Assembly (NCBI RefSeq): GCF_018729255.1
Contig: NZ_CP076060.1
Coordinates: 744,001-808,000 of the forward strand
DNA length: 64,000 nucleotides
Origin: Cupriavidus sp. EM10
GTDB lineage: Bacteria > Pseudomonadota > Gammaproteobacteria > Burkholderiales > Burkholderiaceae
Reading direction: 5' to 3'
The translations under genes and the position numbers were made by a program. Below, piece by piece: positions 26,831 through 36,996 of this stretch. The notes below the pieces were generated by a model that ran no database searches, was not told the origin of the DNA, and worked only from the letters and a program-made list of their open reading frames with translations. Each line of letters opens with the position of its first letter. Within the stretch, counting starts at the first letter, position 1.

Positions 26831-28141
26831 ATGGAACATCTGACCCTCGGCCCCCTGACCCGCGCATCGGGCACCGTGCGCCTGCCCGGCTCGAAAAGCA
26901 TTTCCAACCGCGTGCTGCTGCTTTCAGCGCTGGCGACCGGCGAGACGCGTGTACGCGATCTGCTGGATTCCGACGATACCCGCGTCATGCTCGAAGCGCT
27001 GAAGGTGCTCGGCGTGTCCTGGCGCCGCGATGGTGGCGACTGCATCGTCACCGGCGTGGGTGGCAATCTTCCGATTAAGGCCGCTGACCTGTTCATGGGC
27101 AACGCCGGCACGGCGATCCGTCCGCTGACGGCGGCGCTGGCGCTGCAGGGCGGCACGTACAAGGTCAGCGGCGTGGCGCGCATGCACGAGCGGCCGATCG
27201 GCGATCTGGTGGATGGCCTGCTGCAGGTCGGTGCCGCGATCGAATACCTGGGCACGCCCGGCTATCCGCCGTTGCAGATCAACCCGGCGCAGATTCGCAT
27301 CGACGCGCCGATCCGCGTGCGTGGCGATGTGTCCAGCCAGTTCCTGACCGCGCTGCTGATGACGCTGCCGATGGCGTCGGCGCCGTCGGGCCGGATCGAG
27401 ATCGAGGTGGTGGGCGAGCTGATCTCCAAGCCGTATATCGAGATCACGCTGAACCTGCTGGCGCGCTTCGGCATCGTGGTCGAGCGCCAGGGCTGGGAAC
27501 GCTTTATCCTGCCGGCCGGCGCGCAATACCAGTCGCCGGGCGAGATCTACGTCGAAGGCGATGCGTCGACCGCGTCGTATTTTCTTGCGGCCGGCGCAAT
27601 CGGCGGCGGTCCGGTGCGGGTGGAAGGCGTAGGCCTGTCGAGCATCCAGGGCGATGTGCGGTTTGCCGACGCGCTGAACCGCATGGGCGCCAACGTGATG
27701 GCCGGCGACAACTGGATCGAGGTGCGCGGCACCGAGCGCGACGATGGCCGCTTGAACGGCATCGAGCTCGACTGCAACCACATTCCGGATGCGGCGATGA
27801 CGCTGGCCGTGGCGGCGCTGTTCGCCGAAGGCACGACCACGCTGACCAACATTGCCAGCTGGCGCGTCAAGGAAACGGATCGTATTTCCGCCATGGCGGC
27901 CGAACTGCGCAAGCTCGGTGCCGATGTGGAAGAGGGTGCCGACTACCTGAAAGTGACGCCGCCGGCATCCGATGCCTGGCAGACCCCGGCGGACGGCATC
28001 GGCACCTATGATGATCACCGTATGGCCATGTGTTTCTCGTTGGCCGCTTTCGGGCCGCTGCCGGTGCGGATCAACGATCCGGGCTGTGTGGCAAAGACGT
28101 TTCCGGAATACTTCTCGGTGTTTGCCGGGGTAGCGCGGTAA
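26831..28141 (+). CDS. aroA: 3-phosphoshikimate 1-carboxyvinyltransferase (EPSP synthase)
   Basis: 436 residues. Transfers enolpyruvyl from PEP to shikimate 3-phosphate. The sequence shows [20 protein letters not shown] (residues 16-35, with Lys and Arg substrate contacts), [41 protein letters not shown], and the catalytic Asp region [21 protein letters not shown], ending with [15 protein letters not shown] and [18 protein letters not shown] with Gly-Thr-Ala-Ile-Arg-Pro is the glyphosate-sensitive class I form. It sits 45 bases after tyrA in the same operon. Confidence 0.96.
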   Translation: MEHLTLGPLTRASGTVRLPGSKSISNRVLLLSALATGETRVRDLLDSDDTRVMLEALKVLGVSWRRDGGDCIVTGVGGNLPIKAADLFMGNAGTAIRPLTAALALQGGTYKVSGVARMHERPIGDLVDGLLQVGAAIEYLGTPGYPPLQINPAQIRIDAPIRVRGDVSSQFLTALLMTLPMASAPSGRIEIEVVGELISKPYIEITLNLLARFGIVVERQGWERFILPAGAQYQSPGEIYVEGDASTASYFLAAGAIGGGPVRVEGVGLSSIQGDVRFADALNRMGANVMAGDNWIEVRGTERDDGRLNGIELDCNHIPDAAMTLAVAALFAEGTTTLTNIASWRVKETDRISAMAAELRKLGADVEEGADYLKVTPPASDAWQTPADGIGTYDDHRMAMCFSLAAFGPLPVRINDPGCVAKTFPEYFSVFAGVAR

Positions 28142-28179
28142 GTGGCCACTCCGGTTCAATAGTAGTTTTCAGGCAGTTT

Positions 28180-28425
28180 TCAGGCGGTGGCCAGGCTGGC
28201 TGCCGCCGGTGCATCGGGCCGTCCATCGGCCCGAGCAGGATTTCCACGACTTTCCCGACGCTCGCGGCGCTCCCAGTACTTGTCGAAGAAATAGTGGGCC
28301 ACCGTGTTGACGGCCGGTTCGATGAAGGTGATGGCACCGCTGATGGCCAGGCTGCCGGTCAGCGCGTAGGTCACGCTGAATGCGATACCCAGGTGCATGA
28401 TGCCGAAGGTCAGGGTTTTGGCCAT
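28180..28425 (-). CDS. DUF2061 small membrane protein
   Basis: 81 residues from the ATG at 28425 (MAKTLTFGIMHLGIAFSVTYALTGS). Two hydrophobic segments (about residues 8-24 and 27-45) with the DUF2061 core FIEPAVNTVAHYFFDKYWERRER, then a charged tail. The function of the family is unknown. It is antisense to, and inserted between, aroA and cmk, splitting the aromatic/translation gene string. A Fur-like site lies about 90 bases upstream of its start (28515-28535), so iron control is possible. Confidence 0.8.
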   Translation of the reverse strand: MAKTLTFGIMHLGIAFSVTYALTGSLAISGAITFIEPAVNTVAHYFFDKYWERRERRESRGNPARADGRPDAPAAASLATA

Positions 28426-28514
28426 GGTGGATTGCCTCGCGTCAGAAAAGTCAGGATGGTTGCGCAGCGCCTTTTGTGGGAAGCGGGAACGCTGCAACCG
28501 CGCAACCATGGATC

Positions 28515-28535
28515 AAATGATAACGACTCTCAATT
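28515..28535. promoter_or_regulatory. Candidate Fur box
   Basis: AAATGATAACGACTCTCAATT resembles betaproteobacterial Fur sites of the form AATGATAA-CGATTCTCATTT, with two to three mismatches. It lies between the divergent DUF2061 (minus) and cmk (plus) genes, 90 bases from the DUF2061 start and 40 from the cmk start. Pattern match only. Confidence 0.4.
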
Positions 28536-28574
28536 GAAGTCGGAAATCAATAGTTTCAAGCTACTCAATTAAGA

Positions 28575-29234
28575 ATGACTATCATTGATGTCATCACCAT
28601 AGATGGGCCAACTGCGTCCGGCAAGGGCACGGTTGCCCACAAGGTGGCAGATGCACTTGGCTTTCACCTGCTGGACAGCGGTGCGCTGTACCGGCTGGTG
28701 GCGCTGGCCAGCGATCGCGCCGACGTGGATATCGGCGACGTCGACACCCTTGCAAAGATCGCCCTGCGCCTCGATGTGAAGTTCGGCCCGGACAGGGTCT
28801 GGCTGGAAGGCGAGGAAGTCAGCCAGTTGATCCGGCAGGAAGCGATCGGCAACCGGGCGTCGGCGCTGGCCGTGCACCAGCCTGTGCGTGATGCGCTGAC
28901 GGCACTTCAGCGCGGTTTTCGCAAGCTGCCGGGCCTGGTGGCCGATGGCCGCGACATGGGAACGGTGATCTTCCCGGAGGCCCGCCTCAAGGTGTTCCTG
29001 ACCGCGAGTGTCGAGGCGCGCGCTCGCAGGCGCTATAAACAATTGATTGATAAGGGAATTTCTGCTAATATCGAAGACCTTTTGCGTGACCTCGAGGCGC
29101 GCGACGCGCGGGACCGTTCCCGTGCCGCCGCACCGTTGCGTCCCGCGGAAGACGCGCAACGCCTGGACACCTCCGAAATGACGGTGGACGAGGCGGTGGC
29201 GCAGGTGCTGGAGTGGTTCGCCGCGGTGCGGTGA
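28575..29234 (+). CDS. cmk: Cytidylate kinase
   Basis: 219 residues. Phosphorylates CMP and dCMP with ATP. P-loop [20 protein letters not shown] at residues 6-25, substrate-binding [12 protein letters not shown], and [24 protein letters not shown] near the middle, with the lid region [13 protein letters not shown]. It directly precedes rpsA, the conserved cmk-rpsA-ihfB order. The start ATG at 28575 has no strong Shine-Dalgarno; the preceding region is AT-rich and may hold its own promoter because an antisense gene separates it from aroA. Confidence 0.95.
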   Translation: MTIIDVITIDGPTASGKGTVAHKVADALGFHLLDSGALYRLVALASDRADVDIGDVDTLAKIALRLDVKFGPDRVWLEGEEVSQLIRQEAIGNRASALAVHQPVRDALTALQRGFRKLPGLVADGRDMGTVIFPEARLKVFLTASVEARARRRYKQLIDKGISANIEDLLRDLEARDARDRSRAAAPLRPAEDAQRLDTSEMTVDEAVAQVLEWFAAVR

Positions 29235-29377
29235 GTAAAACCATGAGGCGCCGACCCGGACCTGTATCGGAACCCAACCCGTCCGGTACAGGTTGTTCAA
29301 CCTGACCCCGCTGCGTGAGGCAGACTGTGCACGGTTCTCGTGCCGGCCAGCGTACTGCGGATTGCTACTTTACGTTT

Positions 29378-31071
29378 ATGTCCGACCTGCAAACCAACGA
29401 ATCCTTTGCCGCACTGTTCGAGGAATCGATCGCCCGCTCCAACATGAAGGCTGGCGAAGTGATTTCCGCTGAAGTCGTGCGTATCGACCACAACTTCGTG
29501 GTCGTCAACGCCGGCCTCAAGTCCGAGGCGTTTGTGCCGGTGGAGGAGTTCCTGAACGACCAGGGCGAACTCGAAGTGCAGGCCGGCGACTACGTGTCCG
29601 TGGCCATCGATGCGCTCGAGAACGGCTATGGCGACACCATCCTCTCCCGCGACAAGGCCAAGCGCCTGGCATCGTGGCTGAACCTCGAGAAGGCGCTGGA
29701 AGACGGCGAGATCATCTCGGGTACCGTGACCGGCAAGGTCAAGGGCGGCCTGACCGTCATGGTCAACGGCATCCGTGCCTTCCTGCCCGGTTCGCTCGTC
29801 GACGTGCGTCCGATCAAGGACACCACGCCGTACGAAGGCAAGACCCTGGAATTCAAGGTCATCAAGCTCGACCGCAAGCGTAACAACGTCGTGCTGTCGC
29901 GTCGCGCCGTGGTGGAAGCCACGCTGGGCGAAGAGCGCCAGAAGCTGATGGAAACGCTGAAGGAAGGCGCGATCGTCAACGGTATCGTCAAGAACATCAC
30001 CGACTACGGCGCGTTCGTGGACCTGGGTGGTATCGACGGCCTGCTGCACATCACCGACCTGGCATGGCGTCGTGTGCGTCACCCGAGCGAAGTGCTGTCG
30101 GTTGGCCAGGAAATCACCGCCAAGATCCTCAAGTTCGACCAGGAAAGAACCGCGTCTCGCTGGGCGTGAAGCAACTGGGCGAAGATCCGTGGGTGGGCAT
30201 CTCGCGCCGCTACCCGCAAGGCACGCGTCTGTTCGGCAAGGTGACGAACCTGACCGACTACGGCGCATTCGTGGAAATCGAAGCCGGTATCGAAGGCCTG
30301 GTCCACGTGTCGGAAATGGACTGGACCAACAAGAACGTGGCCCCGTCGAAGGTTGTCCAGCTGGGCGACGAAGTCGAAGTCATGGTTCTGGATATCGACG
30401 AAGACAAGCGTCGTATCAGCCTGGGCATGAAGCAGTGCAAGGCCAATCCGTGGGACGATTTCAGCCGCAACCACAAGAAGGGCGACAAGCTGACGGGCCA
30501 GATCAAGTCGATCACCGACTTCGGCGTGTTCATCGGTCTGCCGGGCGGCATCGACGGCCTGGTGCACCTGTCGGACCTGTCGTGGCAAGAGTCGGGCGAA
30601 GAAGCCGTGCGCAAGTACAAGAAGGGCGACGAAGTGGAAGCTGTCGTCCTGGGCATCGACGTCGACAAGGAACGCATCTCGCTGGGTATCAAGCAGCTGT
30701 CGGGCGATCCGTTCAACAACTTCATCTCGGCCAACGACAAGGGTTCGCTCGTCAACGGCGTGATCAAGGCTGTGGATGCCAAGGGCGCCGTGGTGCAACT
30801 GGCTGACGACGTGGAAGGCTACCTGCGTGCATCGGAAATCTCCGCTGACCGCGTGGAAGACGCCCGCAACGTGCTGAAGGAAGGCGAGCAGATCACCGCC
30901 CTGGTGGTGAACGTCGACCGCAAGTCGCGCAACATCAACCTGTCGATCAAGGCCAAGGACAGCGCAGAGCAGCAAGAAGCCATGCAAAAGTTCCAGGCTG
31001 ACACCGGCACGGCTGGCACGACCAACCTGGGCGCGCTGCTGAAGGCCAAGCTGGGCCAGGACAACCAGTAA
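29378..31071 (+). CDS. rpsA: 30S ribosomal protein S1, broken by a one-base deletion
   Basis: About 564 residues when repaired. S1 binds mRNA on the 30S subunit and is needed for translation of structured or SD-less messages. The N-terminus [20 protein letters not shown] is typical; six S1 repeats follow (for example [33 protein letters not shown] and [13 protein letters not shown]). Frame is lost at AAA 30144-30146; one more A gives [20 protein letters not shown]. Since S1 is essential in most bacteria, a sequence error is by far the likeliest explanation. The start has no Shine-Dalgarno, as is known for rpsA in E. coli. Confidence 0.95.
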
Positions 31072-31101
31072 TTTAGAGCGCCGCGCGAAGCGAGACCGCC
31101 C

Positions 31102-31515
31102 ATGACCAAGTCCGAGCTCGTCGAAAAACTGGCTGCCCGTTTTCCGCAGTTGCTGCTGCGGGATGCGGACATCTCGGTGAAAACGATTCTCGACGCGATG
31201 TCCGAAGCCCTGGCCGATGGCCATCGCATCGAGATCCGTGGCTTCGGCAGCTTTGGTCTGAACCGGCGGCCGCCCCGCGTGGGCCGCAACCCCAAGTCCG
31301 GCGAACGCGTGCTGGTGCCCGAAAAGCGGGTGCCACACTTCAAGGCTGGCAAGGAGTTGCGGGAGCGGGTAGACCGCCCTGTATCGCCACAAGGTGGCGC
31401 CTCGGCCCTCAACGGTCAGGCGTCGCACGGCAAGGCAGGGCAGTCGCTAGCCCCGTCGCAACCGGCTCCGGCCGGTCTGCACGAGGACAGCCAGCTCAAT
31501 CTGGTCCGTTCCTGA
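31102..31515 (+). CDS. ihfB: Integration host factor subunit beta with long C-terminal tail
   Basis: 137 residues (E. coli IhfB 94). DNA-bending nucleoid protein working as an IhfA/IhfB heterodimer. The first 92 residues are canonical ([67 protein letters not shown] with the DNA-intercalating Pro arm, [14 protein letters not shown]). About 45 further residues, rich in Ser, Gln, Pro and Gly, form an extra disordered tail. Directly downstream of rpsA, as in most proteobacteria. Confidence 0.95.
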   Translation: MTKSELVEKLAARFPQLLLRDADISVKTILDAMSEALADGHRIEIRGFGSFGLNRRPPRVGRNPKSGERVLVPEKRVPHFKAGKELRERVDRPVSPQGGASALNGQASHGKAGQSLAPSQPAPAGLHEDSQLNLVRS

Positions 31516-31547
31516 TGCATGCTCGCCATACTGGCAAGTTTGTCGAA

Positions 31548-31575
31548 AAGCGCTCCTCCGGGAGCGCTTTTTGTT
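31548..31575 (+). terminator. Terminator of the cmk-rpsA-ihfB unit
   Basis: Stem AAGCGCTCC / GGAGCGCTT with a short loop followed by TTTTTGTTT, 33 bases after the ihfB stop. Confidence 0.9.
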
Positions 31576-31739
31576 TGAGCGGGGGCAACCCGTTCGCTGC
31601 GGTCGACGGGCCGTCAGGCGACCAATCGTTACCGTTTGCGAGAAGTGATTCCGCTACAATGCCGGGATTCCTTGGCCGGATGCGCCCGAACGCTGCCGCG
31701 TGACCGGTTGCGCACTCATGTTCCGAAGGCATCTACCGC

Positions 31740-32063
31740 ATGAAACTCGTCACCTGGATCTTCCGCATCGTCCTGTTCGTGCTGCTGTTCGTGCTGGCAC
31801 TGCGCAATACGGCCGATGCCGACCTGCAGCTGTTCTTTGGCGCGGTCTGGCATGCTCCACTGATCCTGATCCTGCTGGCTGCGTTCGGGCTGGGCATCGT
31901 GGCCGCGTTGGCGGCCGTGGCGCCGGGACTGATGCGGCAGCGCATGGAAGCCGGGCGCCTGCGCCGGGCCCTGGGCGCCGCCCGTGCCGCGCCGGCGGTG
32001 GATGTCGTGCCGCCCGAGGCCAAGCCGGGCGTACCTTATAACGTAGTCGGTCCGAAAGTTTGA
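31740..32063 (+). CDS. lapA: LapA-family inner membrane protein
   Basis: 107 residues. Two membrane helices (about residues 5-22 and 38-62) separated by NTADADLQLFFGAVWHAPL, the DUF1049/LapA core, and a cytoplasmic basic tail RQRMEAGRLRRALG. In E. coli LapA works with LapB in LPS assembly and LpxC turnover. The stop is 3 bases before the lapB start, so the two are one operon. Same order as in other Burkholderiales between ihfB and the LPS heptose genes. Confidence 0.85.
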   Translation: MKLVTWIFRIVLFVLLFVLALRNTADADLQLFFGAVWHAPLILILLAAFGLGIVAALAAVAPGLMRQRMEAGRLRRALGAARAAPAVDVVPPEAKPGVPYNVVGPKV

Positions 32064-32066
32064 CCC

Positions 32067-33320
32067 ATGATGTTTGAAACCTGGTGGCTGCTGGCGCTGC
32101 CGCTTGTATTTGGCCTGGGCTGGATGGCTGCGCGCTTCGACCTGCGCCAGCTGATGAGCGAACAGGGCGCGTTGCCCCGTTCGTATTTCAAGGGCCTCAA
32201 CTTCCTGCTCAACGAGCAACCCGACAAGGCCATCGACGCCTTTGTCGAAGTGGCGCGTCTCGACCCCGAGACCACCGAGCTGCACTTTGCGTTGGGTGCG
32301 CTGTTCCGCCGCCGTGGCGAAACCGAACGCGCTATCCGCGTGCATCAGAACCTGGCCACCCGGCCTGATCTTCCCGAGCCGGAACGTGAGCACGCACTCT
32401 ATGAACTGGGGCAGGATTTCCTGCGCGCCGGCCTGCTGGACCGTGCGGAGGAATCGCTGCGCCGGCTGATGTCCGGCCCGTACGCGGCATCGGCCAAGCG
32501 CGTGCTGCTGGAGCTGTACGAAGTCGAGAAGGAATGGTCGAAGGCCATCGACGCCGCCCGCGAACTGCAGACGCTGGACCAGAAGGACTACCGCGTGCAG
32601 ATCGCCCAGTTCTGCTGCGAGCTGGCGCAGGACGCGCTGCAAAAGAAGAAGCCCGAAGAAGCCATCGAATGGCTGCGCCGCGCCCGTGAGGAAAACCCGG
32701 CCAACGTGCGTGCGCCGATTCTCTTGGGCGACGTGGCCGCGGCCGCCGGTGACCCGGCCGGGGCCCTGCAGCACTGGCTGGGGATCGAAAGCCAGGACGC
32801 CGCCTACCTGCCGCTGGTGGCCGACCGCGTGGTCAAGGCGTACGCGACGCTGGGCGAGCAGGGCAAGGCGCTGCAATGGCTGCGCGACCTGCTGAAGACC
32901 AAGCTGGCGCCGGAGCTGCTCGATACCGCGTATCGGACCGAGCTCGAGGCGAATGGTCCGGTGGCCGCCGCCGCACTGATGCGCGACCAATTGCGCCGCC
33001 AGCCGACGCTGCTGGCGCTGACCCGATACTTCGAGGCGCAGGCAGCCGAGAACCAGGCGCGCCAGCCCGTCGCTGCCAATGGCGAAAATACGACGGATGC
33101 GACCGATACGCCGGTCGAAACCGCGCCCGCGAACGCCGAAACTGGCGACCAGCCGAAGGAAACCGAGGCGATCCGCGATCTGCTGCAGCTTCGCACCCGC
33201 AACCTGGCCCGCTATACCTGCCGCGAATGCGGCTTCCGCGCCCGGCTGTTCTACTGGCAATGCCCCGGCTGCAACCGCTGGGAAACCTATGCGCCGCGCC
33301 GCTCCGAAGCGCTTGGCTGA
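32067..33320 (+). CDS. lapB: Lipopolysaccharide assembly protein B
   Basis: 417 residues. A membrane-anchored TPR protein that recruits FtsH to degrade LpxC and so tunes LPS synthesis. N-terminal anchor MMFETWWLLALPLVFGLGWMAARFD (the RFD motif is typical), tandem TPR helices (about 45-330; for example GLNFLLNEQPDKAIDAFVEVARLDPET), and a C-terminal rubredoxin-like metal site YTCRECGFRARLFYWQCPGCNRWET with CxxC and CxxC. An Ala/Glu/Thr-rich linker (about 332-372) before the metal domain makes it longer than the 389-residue E. coli protein. Confidence 0.94.
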   Translation: MMFETWWLLALPLVFGLGWMAARFDLRQLMSEQGALPRSYFKGLNFLLNEQPDKAIDAFVEVARLDPETTELHFALGALFRRRGETERAIRVHQNLATRPDLPEPEREHALYELGQDFLRAGLLDRAEESLRRLMSGPYAASAKRVLLELYEVEKEWSKAIDAARELQTLDQKDYRVQIAQFCCELAQDALQKKKPEEAIEWLRRAREENPANVRAPILLGDVAAAAGDPAGALQHWLGIESQDAAYLPLVADRVVKAYATLGEQGKALQWLRDLLKTKLAPELLDTAYRTELEANGPVAAAALMRDQLRRQPTLLALTRYFEAQAAENQARQPVAANGENTTDATDTPVETAPANAETGDQPKETEAIRDLLQLRTRNLARYTCRECGFRARLFYWQCPGCNRWETYAPRRSEALG

Positions 33321-33359
33321 TACCTCTCAAGCGAACCTGAATTCCCTGGAGCTTCCGCA

Positions 33360-34733
33360 ATGAAAGTTACGATTATCGGCAGCGGCTATGTTGGCCTGGT
33401 GACCGGTGCCTGCCTGGCCGAACTCGGCAATTCCGTGTTCTGCCTCGATGTCGACGAAAAGAAGATCGCGCTGCTGAACGCCGGCGGCGTGCCCATCTAC
33501 GAGCCGGGCCTGAAGGAACTGATCGACCGCAATCGCGCGGCGGGTCGCCTGACGTTTTCCACGGACGTGGCCGCCAGCGTCGAGCACGCCGATGTGCAGT
33601 TCATCGCCGTGGGCACCCCGCCCGACGAGGACGGCTCGGCCGACCTGCAATATGTGCTGGCCGCCGCGCGCAATATCGGCCGCCACATGACCGGCTTCAA
33701 GGTCGTGGTGGACAAGTCGACCGTGCCCGTGGGCACCGGCGACCGCGTGAGCGCCGTGATCCGCGAGGAACTGTCGGCACGCGGGCTGGAGGACCTGCAG
33801 TTCTCGGTGGTCTCCAATCCGGAATTCCTCAAGGAAGGTGCGGCCGTGGAAGATTTCATGCGTCCCGACCGCATCGTGCTGGGCTGCGCGCCCGACGTCG
33901 CCGGACGCCACGCGCAGGCCATCATGCGCCAGCTGTATTCGCCGTTCAACCGCAATCACGAGCGCACGTTCTACATGGACGTGCGTTCTGCCGAGTTCAC
34001 GAAGTACGCGGCCAACTCGATGCTGGCCACGCGCATCTCGTTCATGAACGAACTGGCCAACCTGGCTGACGAAGTGGGCGCCGACATCGAACTGGTGCGG
34101 ATGGGCATTGGCTCCGATCCACGCATCGGCTACAGCTTCCTGTACGCGGGTGCGGGCTATGGCGGGTCGTGCTTCCCCAAGGATGTGCAGGCGCTGATGC
34201 GCACCGCCAGCGCCTACGGCAAGCCGATGCGCGTGCTGGAGGCCGTGGAGTCGGTCAACGACGCGCAGAAGCAGGTGCTGGGCCGCAAGGTGGTCAAGCG
34301 CTTTGGCGACGACCTGACCGGCAAGACGTTCGGCGTCTGGGGCCTGGCTTTCAAGCCCAATACCGACGACATGCGCGAGGCGCCGGCCCGCGTGCTGGCC
34401 CGCGAACTGGTGTCGCGCGGCGCGTCGCTGCGCGTGCACGACCCCGTGGCAATGCACGAGGCCCGCCGCGTGCTGGAGACCGACCTGGCCGATATCCCTG
34501 GCGGCATCGATCGCGTGCAGTTCTGCGACGCCCAGATGGACGTGCTCAAGGACGCCGACGCGCTGGTGATCGTGACGGAGTGGAAGGTATTCCGCAGCCC
34601 CGATTTCTCGCAGATCCGCGCGTTGCTCAAGACGCCGGTCATCATCGACGGCCGCAATCTCTATGAACCGGATGCCATGGCCCAGGCCGGCATCGAGTAT
34701 CACGCGATCGGGCGCTCCACCACGGCGCACTGA
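33360..34733 (+). CDS. ugd: UDP-glucose 6-dehydrogenase
   Basis: 457 residues. Oxidises UDP-glucose to UDP-glucuronate with two NAD+, precursor for LPS core/lipid A sugars or exopolysaccharide. The NAD-binding N-terminus is [23 protein letters not shown], followed by [53 protein letters not shown] and the catalytic cysteine in [18 protein letters not shown] (about residue 264). It lies between lapB and the heptose genes, consistent with an envelope role. Confidence 0.95.
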   Translation: MKVTIIGSGYVGLVTGACLAELGNSVFCLDVDEKKIALLNAGGVPIYEPGLKELIDRNRAAGRLTFSTDVAASVEHADVQFIAVGTPPDEDGSADLQYVLAAARNIGRHMTGFKVVVDKSTVPVGTGDRVSAVIREELSARGLEDLQFSVVSNPEFLKEGAAVEDFMRPDRIVLGCAPDVAGRHAQAIMRQLYSPFNRNHERTFYMDVRSAEFTKYAANSMLATRISFMNELANLADEVGADIELVRMGIGSDPRIGYSFLYAGAGYGGSCFPKDVQALMRTASAYGKPMRVLEAVESVNDAQKQVLGRKVVKRFGDDLTGKTFGVWGLAFKPNTDDMREAPARVLARELVSRGASLRVHDPVAMHEARRVLETDLADIPGGIDRVQFCDAQMDVLKDADALVIVTEWKVFRSPDFSQIRALLKTPVIIDGRNLYEPDAMAQAGIEYHAIGRSTTAH

Positions 34734-34803
34734 TTCGTTTCAACGCGTAACCAGACCGACCGGCCGCGCCGTCATGGCGCGGCGGTGTCGCAAAGGGAAG
34801 TTC

Positions 34804-35748
34804 ATGAGCAAGAACACGATTCCGCAGGACCAGATCCGCCAGTCGCAGGTACTGGTGGTGGGCGACATGATGCTGGACCGCTACTGGTTCGGCGACGTGG
34901 AGCGCATCTCGCCGGAAGCGCCCGTGCCCGTGGTGCAGATCAAGCGCAGCGACGAGCGCCTGGGCGGCGCTGCCAACGTGGCCCGCAATGCGGCCGCACT
35001 GGGCGCCCGTGTGGGCATGCTCGGCGTGGTCGGCGACGACGAACCCGGCCGCACGCTGGAGGCGCTGCTCCACGAAAGCCAGGTCCAGCCGTACCTGCAT
35101 CGCGACCCCAGCCTGAACACCACCATCAAGCTGCGCGTGGTGGCGCATCAGCAGCAGTTGCTGCGGGTGGATTTCGAGAACGCGCCAGCCAGCGAAGTGC
35201 TGGCTTCGGTACAGGATCGCTACCAGGTGCTGGTCAACGACTACCAGGTGCTGGTGCTGTCGGACTACGGCAAGGGCGGCCTGACCCATGTCGGGCGCAT
35301 GGTCGACGCGGGCCGCGCGGCCGGCCGCACTGTGCTGATCGACCCCAAGGGCGACGACTACTCGCGCTATCGCGGCGCCACACTGATCACGCCGAACCGC
35401 GCCGAGATGCGTGCCGTGGTGGGCGCCTGGAAGACCGAGGCCGACCTGACCATCCGTGCCCAGAACCTACGCCGCGAGCTGCATCTCGAGGCGCTGCTGC
35501 TGACCCGGTCGGAAGAGGGCATGACGCTCTATACCGAAGCCGAAGTGCTGCATGTCTCGGCCCAGGCGCGCGAAGTCTATGATGTATCGGGGGCTGGCGA
35601 CACGGTGATCGCCACGCTGGCCACCATGCTCGGCGCCGGCGTGCCGCTCAAGGAAGCCGTGCAGCATGCGAACCGCGCCGGCAGCATCGTCGTCGGCAAG
35701 CTGGGTACCGCCGTTGTCACTTATCCCGAATTGTTTGGCGCTGCCTGA
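34804..35748 (+). CDS. hldA: D-glycero-beta-D-manno-heptose-7-phosphate kinase
   Basis: 314 residues, PfkB/ribokinase fold. Phosphorylates heptose 7-phosphate at C1 for ADP-heptose synthesis. Features: VLVVGDMMLDRYWFGDVERISPEAPVPV, RLGGAANVARNAAALGA, LSDYGKGGL, and the C-terminal VYDVSGAGDTVIATLATML with the catalytic Asp of GAGD. Only the kinase half of the E. coli HldE fusion is present, so the adenylyltransferase (HldC) must be encoded elsewhere. The ATG at 34804 follows AAGGGAAG. hldD follows 27 bases later. Confidence 0.93.
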   Translation: MSKNTIPQDQIRQSQVLVVGDMMLDRYWFGDVERISPEAPVPVVQIKRSDERLGGAANVARNAAALGARVGMLGVVGDDEPGRTLEALLHESQVQPYLHRDPSLNTTIKLRVVAHQQQLLRVDFENAPASEVLASVQDRYQVLVNDYQVLVLSDYGKGGLTHVGRMVDAGRAAGRTVLIDPKGDDYSRYRGATLITPNRAEMRAVVGAWKTEADLTIRAQNLRRELHLEALLLTRSEEGMTLYTEAEVLHVSAQAREVYDVSGAGDTVIATLATMLGAGVPLKEAVQHANRAGSIVVGKLGTAVVTYPELFGAA

Positions 35749-35775
35749 GGCGCGCCTGCCAGCCTGAATACCGCC

Positions 35776-36768
35776 ATGACCATCATCGTGACCGGCGCTG
35801 CCGGCTTTATCGGCAGCAATATCGTCAAAGGCCTGAACGAGCGCGGCGAGACCAATATCGTCGCGGTCGACAACCTGACGCGCGCCGAGAAATTCAACAA
35901 TCTCGTGGACTGCGAGATTGCCGATTACCTGGACAAGTCCGAGTTTGTCGAGCGCTTCAAGCGCGGCGATTTCGGCAACGTGCGCGCGGTGTTCCATGAA
36001 GGCGCCTGCTCCGACACCATGGAGACGGACGGCCGCTACATGATGGAGAACAACTACCGCTACACGCTGGCGCTGATGGAAGCGTGTCTGGAGCGGGGCG
36101 CCCAGTTCCTCTATGCGTCGTCGGCCGCCACCTATGGCGCTTCTACGATGTTCCGCGAGGACCGCGAATACGAAAAGCCGCTGAACGTCTACGGCTATTC
36201 GAAATTCCTGTTCGACCAGGTGGTGCGTCGACGGCTGTCGTCGGCGCATTCGCAGATCGTCGGCTTCCGCTACTTCAACGTCTACGGCCCGCGCGAATTC
36301 CACAAGGGCCGCATGGCGTCGGTGGCATTCCACCATTTCAACCAGTTCCGGGCCGAAGGCACGGTCAAGCTGTTCGGCGAGTACAACGGCTACGCGCCGG
36401 GCACGCAGAGCCGCGACTTCGTATCGGTGGAAGACGTGGTCAAGGTCAACCTGTACTTCCTCGATCATCCGGAAAAGTCTGGCATCTTCAACCTCGGCAC
36501 CGGCCGCTCGCAGCCGTTTAACGATATTGCGGTGTCGGTGGTCAACGCGCTGCGCGAGTCCGAGGACAAGCCGCCCCTGTCGCTGGAAGAAATGGTCCAG
36601 GAAGGGCTGGTCGAGTACGTGAAGTTTCCGGACGCCCTGCGCGGCAAGTATCAGTGCTTCACGCAGTCAGACGTCTCGCGCCTGCGTTCGGCCGGCTACG
36701 AGGCGCCGTTCCTGACGGTGCAGGAAGGCGTGGGCCGCTACTGCAAGTGGCTGCTCGACCGTAGCTGA
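35776..36768 (+). CDS. hldD: ADP-L-glycero-D-manno-heptose 6-epimerase
   Basis: 330 residues, extended short-chain dehydrogenase. Makes ADP-L-glycero-D-manno-heptose for the LPS inner core. [24 protein letters not shown] is the NADP-binding Rossmann motif; the [20 protein letters not shown] segment, YASSAATYG, the catalytic [11 protein letters not shown]yr-x3-Lys pair (about residue 139), and [23 protein letters not shown] are HldD hallmarks. The AGSQSRDF-equivalent [13 protein letters not shown] is present. Confidence 0.96.
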   Translation: MTIIVTGAAGFIGSNIVKGLNERGETNIVAVDNLTRAEKFNNLVDCEIADYLDKSEFVERFKRGDFGNVRAVFHEGACSDTMETDGRYMMENNYRYTLALMEACLERGAQFLYASSAATYGASTMFREDREYEKPLNVYGYSKFLFDQVVRRRLSSAHSQIVGFRYFNVYGPREFHKGRMASVAFHHFNQFRAEGTVKLFGEYNGYAPGTQSRDFVSVEDVVKVNLYFLDHPEKSGIFNLGTGRSQPFNDIAVSVVNALRESEDKPPLSLEEMVQEGLVEYVKFPDALRGKYQCFTQSDVSRLRSAGYEAPFLTVQEGVGRYCKWLLDRS

Positions 36769-36862
36769 ACGGCCCACGCGCTCACGGCCGTGTCGCGCCC
36801 GCGCCACGGTTTGCGTTGGCCGGACTCGTAGAAGTACGGCAGTGCATCGCCAATATTGCGGT

Positions 36863-36903
36863 TGGACACACAAACGCGCGGGTGTTGTGAACTTGTGTGT
36901 CCA
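36863..36903. repeat. 11-base inverted repeat upstream of the ComEA-like gene
   Basis: TGGACACACAA (36863-36873) and TTGTGTGTCCA (36893-36903) are perfect reverse complements separated by 19 bases. No T run follows, so an operator or an RNA structure is as likely as a terminator. It lies 94 bases past hldD and 94 bases before the ComEA-like start. Confidence 0.7.
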
Positions 36904-36996
36904 GCCGTTTCTGACGTCCGATCAGACTCCTATCCTGACCGCTTCCGCTGCCATCCGGTGGCGGACATGCACCTGAAAAGGGAAGGAGTCGTATCG

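Noticed and set aside
28572..28592. Second Fur-like match AATGACTATCATTGAT over the cmk start
   Set aside because: It coincides with the first cmk codons (MTIID) and is probably a coincidence of coding sequence.
29378..31071. rpsA as a true pseudogene or two split genes
   Set aside because: S1 is essential, both halves are intact, and one added A restores the family sequence; the same lesion type recurs in many genes here.
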